A model generated the notes under the pieces. The model ran no database searches and was not told the DNA's origin. It saw nothing but the letters and a program-made list of their open reading frames with translations. A program made the translations under genes and the position numbers. This document shows, one piece after another, positions 34,855 through 44,457 of a DNA stretch of 64,000 nucleotides; within the stretch, counting starts at the first letter, position 1; each line of letters starts with the position of its first letter. The DNA is from Brachynemurus nebulosus (lineage: Eukaryota > Arthropoda > Insecta > Neuroptera > Myrmeleontidae), in the NCBI GenBank assembly GCA_035578155.1, contig JAPWDM010000005.1, positions 21,574,877 through 21,638,876 of the forward strand, written 5' to 3'.

Positions 34855-37818
34855 TCACTGTCTATTTTCGTTATTCTTTAAATCGGAAATAAGTTCAGAA
34901 ATTGATGGAATTTCGGAATCCCATTTTGTTTCAATGTTATATATATAACGTTGTATTAAAGTTAAAATGTGACTACATTCAAGACTATACCGTGCGTTTA
35001 AAACATGATAAGCTTTAAAACAAATGTCAAAAGCCTTTAAACATGAATTTATTTGATACTTAATATTGTCTATAATTACGTATGTTTCGGTAATATTTTT
35101 TAAATTTGGTCCTACCACTAGTATAAATGGTTGTACTGTAAGTCCATGTTTTAACATACGGGTGCGACGATTTTCTATAGTGACGTCAATTTCAGATGGC
35201 GTTGTTGAATGTAACAGTAGTCCTTCTAAAATTTCGGGTATTGTTGGCTTCCACTGCTTTCTTTTGTTGAATATTCTTGCTCTGGATTGTATTAGATATG
35301 GTAATAATGATATTTTTAATGTTGTTTTGCTATCTGAAAAAGAAAATATACGTATTTAAAATAAGTTAAGTACGAGTCTGACTCACGCACGGAGGGTTTC
35401 GTATAATATCTTCCTTCCTAAAGGGTAACTTCCTAAACCAAAAAGGTTATGTAAATAAAATTTCAGCTCAATCGGAGATATTTATATGGTTTTTGGAACT
35501 CCAGCCAAAATTTTTCCATTTTATCTAAAAAAAAAACTATAGACATTTGGACGAAGTTCGTTTTACTTTTCCTGTAATATATATGGAATTTCCTATTTGT
35601 ATGAATTTTTTCAAAGTTTTCGGTTCGAAAACTTCGAAGATAAGAAAGGGGGACGGTATTTTTTCGCACATTTTTGGCCATAACTCAAGAACCTACGTAA
35701 TTTAAACTTTTAAAAAAAGTAGTTTTGAAATGTGTAAACAAAGCCCTTTCAAATGATATCCCACTTGACCTTGGTTTCGCACTTACAAATTTCAACCGTC
35801 CATTTCTAACCCCTTTTCAAATAAAAATAAAAGGATTTCTGAAATTAATTTACCTGTAATAGATGTAGACAAACGATTTCTATACGGACGGACATTGAAG
35901 TCCCACTCTAAGGGTTCCGTTTTTTATTTTTTTACGGAACCCTAAAAACAACAGAAAAATAGTAAATAAAAAGAAATGTTTCTTACTTTCAGATAAGTTA
36001 ATGTTGTCTAATTCCTTGAGTGTACACCGAGCCTCATCTGGTAAATACTTCCTTTTTAATTTTAACAAAGACTCAATAAAACTGGAAAAATTTGATAATA
36101 GGCATAACTCCTTTTCTGGGAAAAGTTCTGCAAAATCTTTTTCAATCTGTAAAATTTTAAGAAAAAAACAAAACAAACGTTTTTTACATTACAGTTTCCA
36201 AATATGAAATATATTTTTAATTTTTTACCAAAGTAAATCCAAAAGAACATTTTAGAATAGGCCATTGTGAAATAAACTCATTTACGGTTAATAATTGATT
36301 ACTTTCATGTTTCCTCAACGGAAAAGTTTTTTTCCAAAAATCAATAACTTGATCAAATGGTTCAGTATTATATTCCAACCATGTTTTAAAATTTACAAGA
36401 TTTTTTGATTCACCTAAAATTAAGTGAAAAATAAACAAAAAATATTTGTTAGATTGTAAAAACGAAAAAAGTATGATTTTACCTTCATCAGACTCCACAC
36501 TTAAGGATTCACTAGGTGGTGTAGGACTCCAAAGACCTGAAGTTCTGAAATAACGTAATTTGTTTCTATATTTATCTATTAAACGGCCTTTCGCTGGCGT
36601 ACATTTTCCAGTAGAAGATTTTTTTAGTGATGGTACATAGTAAGTTTCTTTAACTTCATTTGGGAAAATATCAATAATATCTTGAGCCAATTTTTCAAAA
36701 TGGCTTGCATCCAATTTTCTAAAAATTAATAACGAAATTTTTTTTTAATTCTATATAATTAATATTCAACTTTAATTTGAAAAATACCGTGTAGTCGATT
36801 TAAATATTTCTGATATGATTAAATCACAAAGAATATTTCGTGATTTTCGATCTAAGATTCGGTTTCCCGCATAAGTTGCTAGAATAATTTTTCCGTTACA
36901 AGTATTATTTAAAATATCATTTAAATTAAAATCTAACTGTTGACAATTATTTAGTTTTTGTATTAATTCGTCTCCGTAACATGCGTTATATCTTTTTATT
37001 TTTGCTGGTGATACTTCTACTGGATCAAAATTTTCTAAATCCGAAAAATTAGTAGATACAGTCGAGCAACTGGAACTGGTTTCATATTTATTTGGCTAAA
37101 ATAATATATTATATATTATATTACAAAAAAAAACCGTCTATTTTTTTTCTTTCAATTATTTAAAATTAATTGAATTTACCAGAACAGTTACAGGTAATTT
37201 TTCCCGTTTAAAGGCATTTAATTTGGAAATAAACTTGCTACGTGGTCCTATTTTTTTAAATATTTCAGCTATCATGTCTTCAGTTAAATGTAATAATGAC
37301 GTAATATCTATCTCGTTATCTAACAAAAAACAATTTAGTATTATACTACTGAATAAACTAATTTCATAAAATTAAATTCATATTATGAATGCATAAAGAT
37401 TAGGCACATATTAATTATTTATTGCTTTGAAAAAAATATGAACCAAAAGCAATACATTTTAATTTACAACAACACGGCTGATAACTTAGGTATTGTTTGT
37501 TAAAATAATAATGACGTAATATCTATTTCGTTACCTAAAAATGATTTAGTATTATAATAAACTAATTTAATCAAATTAAATTCATAATTAGTATAAATGT
37601 AAAAAAGTTTGGGCAGGTGCTAATTACTAATATCTTTGAAATAAATGAAAAACCCAAAACAACAGATTTTATTTAGAACAATATGGATGATAAAGATATG
37701 TATATGTACTATGTACCTACTATTTGTTAAAAAAATTATTTTTTTACTTACCGATAAAAACAGATATATACTCTTCGAAACCCCAATTTTTCAAAATGGT
37801 CTTTGTTTCCTCATCCAT
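34855..37818 (-). CDS. SAM-domain protein of the CACTA element, seven exons
   Basis: Exons on the minus strand: 37818-37752, 37319-37180, 37095-36788, 36718-36483, 36413-36229, 36146-35987, 35333-34855. All six introns are GT-AG (donors such as GTAAGT and GTAAGA, acceptors such as TTTTTCAG). The exon phases agree at every junction, giving 524 codons from ATG 37818 to TGA 34857-34855. Residues about 8-60 match a SAM domain (WGFEEYISVFI, IDITSLLHLTEDMIAEI, KKIGPRSKFISKL). Residues 70-171 hold a helical segment (NGKIILATYAGNRILD), 180-200 the FPNEVKETYYVP motif, and 434-498 PFILVVG through LIQRYIYNI. The same order occurs in many unnamed, multi-copy insect and fish proteins. SAM domains mediate protein-protein contact, so an accessory (TnpA-like) role in transposition is inferred only. 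No stop or frameshift interrupts it, so it may be intact. Confidence 0.8.
35373..35943 (-). repeat. Dispersed repeat inside the last intron of the SAM gene
   Basis: On the minus strand it begins with the hairpin AGGGTTCCGT/ACGGAACCCT (35943-35934 with 35920-35911, perfect 10 bp stem) and ends GTGAGTCAGACTCGTA. Both motifs are widespread in insect interspersed repeats. It explains why this intron (35986-35334) is 653 bp while four of the other five are 69-84 bp. It leaves both splice sites untouched. No target duplication identified. Confidence 0.6.
37290..37595. repeat. Partial exon duplication in the first intron of the SAM gene
   Basis: The junction of intron 1 and exon 2 (AATGACGTAATATCTAT and about 90 bp beyond, from 37291) is repeated at about 37508 with differences. 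The duplicate includes a second acceptor-like TTTTTAG and the first dozen codons of exon 2 before a stop. It is a decoy exon remnant. Confidence 0.75.
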
Positions 37819-38412
37819 TTTAATAACTAATGTTAAACATATACCTATTACATATATAGAAAAAAATACAAAAACACACAATGGCGTCACTTGGATGTTT
37901 AGAACGGAACGTTTAAATATTTCTTTTAATGTTAAATCACTTTAAACTACTCAATACAACCGACGCGAATGCCGAAACAGTACATAAGTACATAATGATG
38001 TATATGTATATCGTATATCACATGACCATATTCTACATGCGCAGTTTCAAATGTGTTGAACATATTTAAGTTGTGTTCAACTGGAATAAAATATACTGGA
38101 CTGAAATTAAATGTCGTTTGCATAACTTTTAAAATAAATTCATTCAAATAAAATTAAATAAACAAACGGTTTTTAAAACTGAAATAATGTGTTTGTTTGG
38201 AACTTATTAAAAAATGCAAACAAAAAAATTAATTTTTGGAAATAACAGAAATGATTAGGTAAACTGTATGATAATTCATTGGACAAAATTTTATTTGGGC
38301 AAAATAATACTTTTCAAACATTCAGTTTTATTTCATTGAACTGAATCGTTTTTTTTCCGTGTAGATAATTTATTTCGGAAGCTACAGGTAAAATAGCAAG
38401 TTAATCGAATGA

Positions 38413-38604
38413 AAATTACTGGAGCAGATTCATGAAGACTCAAACATGCCGTACATCAAGGATTACATCATCGAGATGACTTTGAAGTTCCTGCGACACG
38501 TATCTACTCATGATAACCCAACCATCAGTGGCTTTGCCAATTATGAAATCAACAAACTACCATTCCGAATCAAGACCAGACTCATCAGGAATATACTTCA
38601 GTAA
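38413..38604 (+). pseudogene. Non-LTR retrotransposon, C-terminal reverse transcriptase fragment
   Basis: Sixty-odd codons ending at TAA 38602-38604 read LEQIHEDSNMPYIKDYIIE, LKFLRHVSTHDNPTISGF, YEINKLPFRIKTRL and NIL. This is the pattern of the last residues of Jockey-type reverse transcriptases (NMP-I-x-I, F-x-H-x-NP, then a basic end). An in-frame TGA stands at 38410-38412 just upstream, and the CACTA right terminus lies only 50 bp further left. Either the element was already 5'-truncated or the CACTA inserted close to its break. I see no continuation on the far side of the CACTA element (before 28929). The frame is too short to be functional. Confidence 0.65.
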
Positions 38605-38890
38605 ATTTGACCACGCCCCGGAAAGCAGTCATCTAGACTGCTGAGTGGGGGATTGCACCAGTTCCCGGGGTCTCGGGAACTGGTGCAATCCCCCGCTCCT
38701 AATTCCCCTTAAAGGAATCAGGTTTTTGAAAGTTTTATCCTGATTTTTACTCATAGTTCCTATTAATATAAACTTTTAATAAACAGTTATTTTGTATACA
38801 TGTAAGAGGTTCTAACCTAGGTAATGTAATTCAGATATGTAAATAATTTTGTAACAATTATTGTAAATATTTATGACAATAAAGCCTTAC
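38605..38890 (+). mobile_element. 3' untranslated region and tail of the same non-LTR element
   Basis: Follows the stop and includes the 21 bp hairpin at 38647-38694. It ends near the poly-A signal AATAAA at 38878-38883, after which similarity to an element is not evident. Confidence 0.55.
38647..38694. repeat. Perfect 21 bp hairpin
   Basis: The arm GGGGGATTGCACCAGTTCCC plus G at 38647-38667 is the exact reverse complement of 38674-38694, with a six-base loop GGGTCT. GAG/CTC pairs extend it after a one-base mismatch. It is far GC-richer than its surroundings. Confidence 0.97.
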
Positions 38891-40946
38891 GTACATACAA
38901 AATTGCTGGAGTTACTTTGCTGACCGTTTTAGAAAACATCATTTTGAGAAAAACTCATGTAAGGTTTTAAAACTTATTTATCGTTTTGTGTGTTCATACC
39001 TTTCGTTAACGCCATCTGAGAGTTATTTAAGATAATATAATTGATCTGTAGTAAAAAAAGTTATCGATCAAACTGAAAGATTTCGAAATACTACGCACAG
39101 TAGAGCTGCATTTTTGAACACTTTTAACCGCTCGAAATCGTTCCAGAAATCCGGTTCAAAATGTTTCCGCAATCATAATTGCTTTTGAATATCATTTTAG
39201 AGATGTAAAGCAATAAAATAAATTCTCAAAGTGGTGTAACACCTTAAATAACATAACGCTAACTTTGATTGAATAAGTACACATTGTTCGTTATAACGTT
39301 TCTAATGGCAAAAATATCTGTATAAAATTTGAGTCACAGCTAGTGTAGTTATTGTCTCAAAACACATAATGTCTATAGAATTTCTTGTTTACTTTTGTAC
39401 AAACTTTGAAAAACTTGAAAATGTCTGTTTGAAGTTATTTATTTTTCGAAAAATTAATTAATATCTTTTTCGTTTGTTTCAGGTACGTTATTGATGTTTT
39501 AGAAAAGAGTTGAGAGTTGGTGTAATAGGATCGGGTAAGAGTATTTTCGAAAAATAATTTTTGTACTTTCTTTTTATAATTTTTCGTAAAATTAAAAAGA
39601 AAACTAACCCTGTTTTCTAATCTTTGAACGATTTAATTTTTCTAAATCATATAGTAAATATAATACAGTACATTTAGTTTTCTACAAGATAATCGACGTT
39701 TTGAAAACGTTCATATTTGTAAATGGCACTGGCAGTATTTACAACTAGCTTAGGTACTGGCACTTACCGACTGATAGGTTGTACTTACCGACTGGCACGC
39801 CTTCCAAATCTGAGCCTCCTTCACTAGTTTCCTTGGCCTCCGCTCACATCGTAAATGTATAATTTGAAGTATTGTGGAAAAAAAAGTATAAAAGCATAAA
39901 TAAAGCACAGAAATAATATATGGGTGGCGTCTGTTATAGAAGAGAAATCTTAAAAGTGGACGATAAATAACATTTTTTTTTTAAATAATAAAATATTAGT
40001 TGTTGTTGTTGAAGTTATTATTATCGCTTAATTAAGATCTAAATTGTCTCTTAAGCGCTTTTTTAAAAACATTTCGATCGACGTTCTTTTGTCTTTTCTT
40101 ATTTACAAGATCAACTTAAAAGTTATACATTGTAGTGATGAATACAATAATCGACGTTCTTGAGTATCGCCTTTATAAGTCACACGGATCTTTAAGTATC
40201 GGTAACTACCTTCAAAATAGGGTTTCTCGGGCGCATTCCTAGCACACCTCTAGAGGTGTGTGCCATGCGTAAATTGTAGAGAAGCTAAACGAAATTCTTT
40301 GAAAAATCGTTACTTCAAAAAATTTTTACGTTAATAACTTCATAAAAATTAGAAGGAAATATTTGTTACAGACACTCATATTAAGAAACACCCAGTTTGA
40401 TTAGTTGAAATTTCCAAAACTTCTTCTACAACAATTGCTTCAGAAGCACATTGACCGTAAAAATATCATTTTTATTTTTATTTTTATTTTCTTTCGGGTG
40501 TTCCTTCGCCATTGGTCGTACTTGTACGTCGTACATATATACCTACACAAAAGAACGCATGCATCGCAAAGCACTAAGGGCAAAGTTCATTGAAACAGGC
40601 GAAACATCAGACAGTATATTCATTCGCAAACTAAACTACTGGAGTTTACTACTTACTAGCTGAGCTGTGGCGCGGAGGAGCTTGAACTGAACTGAAGGCT
40701 ACGGAATGATGTGTGTAGGAGTTTAAACTTTGTATAAACTGCTTGTGCTGCTCTGTGATGAGCTATGTAGGTATATAAACCTACCTATGTAGATCCAGTG
40801 TTGTTATTATTGTTGCTTTAGTTTATTTGTTCGTCTAGGCGCTCACACTGTCTGTTCGTCCGTCCGTCTGTCTGTCTGTGAGTCTGTTAACGGGGTATGG
40901 TATCTAGAACAGTGTAATATACCCCGTACATAGAAGTATATAAAGG
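38891..40946. other. Spacer, no gene
   Basis: No supported gene. CACACCTCTAGAGGTGTG at 40243-40260 is a perfect 18 bp palindrome. 40855-40915 has (TCTG/TCCG)n and a stem ACGGGGTAT/ATACCCCGT. Confidence 0.45.
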
Positions 40947-40948
40947 TA

Positions 40949-41484
40949 GGGGCGACTGGGGCTAAATGGTAAATTGTCAAAACCATGTTTCTGCATTATC
41001 TTTTGAATGTTGACAGTTACAAAGCGGAAATTTTCACCTTAGAGGGCCTTCTTGACTAGAAAGCAAACGACGTTAGTAATGTGAAGTTCATCTGAGCCTT
41101 ATGATGTACTTAAATGCGTTTCGATAATGCCAAAGTAATTTTCTTTGCTGCCACACTTTTCATCCGAAACGGAGTTTTTTCGGACATATCCTCATCAAAG
41201 TAGGTATATTAGTTCATTTATGTATTGTGAATACGAATCATTAAAAATTGTTTGTATATTTATCGTCATCATTTGTGTGATCGTTGTCAAAGCTCAAAAG
41301 AATTTAAGTTCAGAAAAAAGGAAAAAACATGCATTTTTCGTGGAAACATCACAAACTTCATCATGAAAAGTTGTAGTGGACTAATTTCTCTACAAGATAA
41401 TTTCTCTACAAGATAAATATTTTGAGGATTTAGTGCCTCAAAAAAAATATTTGCTAAAAATTTACCATTTGCCCCAGTCTCCCC
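40949..41484. mobile_element. MITE with GACTGGGGC termini
   Basis: The left end TAGGGGCGACTGGGGCTAAA and the reverse complement of the right, TAGGGGAGACTGGGGCAAAT, followed by TGGTAAAT, form ~28 bp inverted repeats, with TA at both edges. The leading TAGGGG and GGGCAAA are shared with the element at 2623-3505, so the two are probably related. No transposase. Confidence 0.8.
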
Positions 41485-41486
41485 TA

Positions 41487-43209
41487 TATTTATCTATATT
41501 TTAAATATGGAATATTTCATTTAGATTATGTCCTAAATATGTAAAAGCACCAAATTGACATAAATTGAAATAAATAGTTTAGAATTTATTTTAGCCCAGG
41601 GTAGTCCACCAAATTGGATGTGACGGTAAAAGACATAAAAAAAAAAAAACATTTTTGAGAACATTTTTTGACGGCCCGGTTAATATAAATTTGGGAAATA
41701 TTCTGTAAAAATTTCATTGAAAAATATACAAAAATGAACCATTGGCGGCAAATTTTTGCAAACGTCTCAAAAAATAATGCATTGCGGTGTACCGTGTAAC
41801 TCATCATCGGCTCTGTCAAAATTAACAAAATTAAAACAATTTCAAGAGCCGAGTTTTTTTTAAATTTTGAATGTAACACTTATTGTTAGAAGTCAAAATA
41901 TCAATTTTTTTATTAAAAATCGGCAATTTTGTTATTGTAAAAAGAAATTATAATTATATAAGATAAAAAAACTCGACAGCGTTATGTATAGAAAGAGTGT
42001 GTAAAATTTCAAAAGGATTGGTTCTGTAGCAGGGTCCGCTCTAGGGGCGGACAATTTAAAGGGCGGCATTTTAGCTGTGAATGAAGAAGAGAATGAAGCA
42101 ATTTTTCTTAAAAAGTTAGACAAGCCTTTTTTGGGGGGGTCACCAGTGTTTTGGGGTAAATTTTTTTCCCCAAAATGTCGGTCGTCGGTCTCGCCGGGGC
42201 CGCATTTTTGCTTTTTGTCCGGATCGACGTAAACGCTGGAGCGGGCGTTGCCCGTATATTTTGCGTTAGAGAGTTCAGCAACTGTGAAAATGCTAAATAT
42301 GAGAAAAAAAAATGTTAAAGTTTTCTACACATTACCAGCCCCATAAAGCAAAGAGCTTTCAGGCAGACAGAAAGCAAAACAGCTGCCACGTATTCCCTCT
42401 AAGTCTCTAAGTCGGATCAGAGGGAAGAAAACTTACTACTCTATATCTCCTTCATGTTTTGCTTCATGATCAGCTTCACATTTTAACACAATAATCGTGT
42501 GTTGTGCTACATTCATATAGTAAATTTTGGAAAAAACGTTCACAGAAATATGCCTTCCGCCCCTTTATAAAGTAATATAAAATATGTATTACTTTAATAA
42601 GTCTGAGGGCCAAGACTTCTCAGAAAAATAAATTATTGCATTAAGAAAATTTAAAGAGATATTTTTTTGTCAAAACTTTTCATGTTATTTATTTTGCAAA
42701 ATAATCAGTAATTTTCTGTCTGAAATATTTGAATTAAATGAATAAACAAATTAAAAAATTGATTATAAAAACAAGTTTCAATAAACAGTAGTAAACAATT
42801 TTCAATATTAAATGAAAATTTAATGTTAACAAATCAGTAATTTTTTTTATTTTAAATTTTATTATTAGTAAACATTTTCAATACGCCATGAAATTATTTT
42901 GACTAATCCACATCGTTTATTTAATTAATTAGCATTTAGTAAAAATGTTTACTTTTATATTTTTCCAGAAAATAAACCAATAAATAAAAACAGTTTCTGT
43001 TATTTTTTTATTCAAAAATAATGAAAAACTAGTTTTGACATATTGGAATTAATGTACATTAATAAATTAAAAATGATAGGTAAATATACATATCACAATA
43101 TCACATAAATATTATTTTTTATGTAAAATACAAAAGTAATATTTTAAAATAATATATAGAGGATACGTGGAAAATTGTAGGAAATTGTTCATTTTATGTA
43201 ATTTGTTGC
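41487..43209. other. Spacer, no gene
   Basis: No supported gene. It holds the hAT-like fragment listed at 42030. The rest is AT-rich. Confidence 0.4.
42030..42215 (+). mobile_element. Possible truncated hAT MITE
   Basis: CAGGGTCCGCTCTAGGGGCGG at the left, with GGGCGGCATTTTAG and GGGGCCGCATTTTT inside, resembles the ends of the hAT MITEs at 9668 and 14527. No right terminal repeat or octamer duplication was found, so it is probably truncated. Confidence 0.35.
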
Positions 43210-43212
43210 TAA

Positions 43213-44454
43213 CAAGTAAAGTTCCGGAGGCCGGACCTATCGATTTTGATGAAACTTAAATATGTTGTAGAACACTAAAGACTAAGGGACACGTATTATT
43301 TTTTATCTACGGAAAAACGGTCTGAAGGGGTGAAATCGTCCTTCAAAAATTGAGGTAAATATTTATTTTTTTAAATATCTCGAAAAGAGTAAGAGATACA
43401 GCAAAAGTTTAAATTGGCAATATTGCTCTTTTTCAATTTACATCAATAGGGGTGGTTTGGGGTTAAGTTCTTCTTCATGGAAAATAGTTTAAGACAATTA
43501 GAATAACGTAGAAATGAAATTCTCGAAATCAAATTTCAGTTTGAGCAACACTGGAGAGAGGGTCAGTCAGCCTCTCAAAATTACATACTAGTTTACATAC
43601 ACTCATTTTTACTATTAACACACTGGCAGTGGGTAATAATGTCACAATAAGTGCTTCTGAAGTTGGACTATCGTATGTAGGGTTTTTATTAGGTTTTCAT
43701 TCATTTTGAAAATATCGTTATCGAAAATTATCGATACCGAAATCTATAATATCCATTAAAAAACAAACTTTACATACGATAGTCCAACTTCAGAACCACT
43801 TATTGTGACATTATTACCCACTGTCAGTGTGTTAATAGTAAAAATGAGTGTATGTAAACTAATATGTAATTTTGAGAGGCTGACTCACCCTCTCTCCAGT
43901 GTTGCTCAAACTGAAATTTGATTTCGAGAATTTCATTTCTACGTTATTCTAATTTTCTTAAACCATTTTCCATGAAGAACTTCTTGATCTACCCAAGTAG
44001 TGCGACTATTCGACACAGTCACCTCTTAGTTAACTACCCCTAAACCTAACATTAGGACATTGAGCAAAAATAGGTCAATTAGATTTTTTGACGTAGATTT
44101 CAAATCTGTAAACAAAAATTTTATATTGTTTATTTTTTACCCCCTTTTTGCAAAAATAGCCCCCAAATTTTAACCCCCAACCACCACTGTTGATGTAAAT
44201 TGAACAAACTGCATATCAGATAGATGGCTTTTTAAAAAAGAGCAATATCGACAATTTAAACTTTTGTTCTATCTCTTACTCTTTTCGAGATATTTAAAAA
44301 ATTAAATATTTACACCAATTTTTGAAGGGCGATTTCACCCCTTCAAACCGTTTTTCCGCAGATAAAAAAAATACGTGTCTCTTAGTCGTTAGTGTCCTAC
44401 AACATATTTAAGTTTCATCAAAATCGATAGATCCGGGCTCGGGACCTTTACTTG
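43213..44454. mobile_element. Foldback DNA element copy 2
   Basis: It has the same ends as 30305-31950 (CAAGTAAAG, GGCCGGACCTATCGATTTTG), flanked by TAA at 43210-43212 and 44455-44457. The arms are inverted repeats meeting near 43720-43760. The left arm is shorter than the right because a block present in copy 1 (about 30530-30770) is missing. No gene inside. Confidence 0.88.
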
Positions 44455-44457
44455 TAA

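Larger units (their letters stand above)
28929..38361 (-). mobile_element. CACTA/EnSpm-like DNA transposon, two genes, 9.4 kb
   Basis: The ends are inverted: the left begins CACGGAAAAAAAGAATTATT and the right, reverse-complemented, CACGGAAAAAAAACGATTCA. Both termini adjoin TA (28927-28928, 38362-38363), consistent with a 2 bp duplication. The motif TCAAATAA or its complement TTATTTGA recurs at least eight times in the left 550 bp and also appears near the right end, like the subterminal transposase-binding repeats of CACTA elements. Both genes inside, a SAM-domain gene and a zinc-finger/Tnp2-like transposase, run on the minus strand. A MITE (29588-29944) and a foldback element (30305-31950) have inserted later. 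Classification rests on CAC-type termini, subterminal repeats and the transposase type; the TA could instead be part of the terminal repeat. Confidence 0.8.

Noticed and set aside
34619..34858. 79-codon minus-strand frame between the two CACTA genes
   Set aside because: AT-driven composition, runs into the tandem array, no motif; most likely the SAM gene 3' region.
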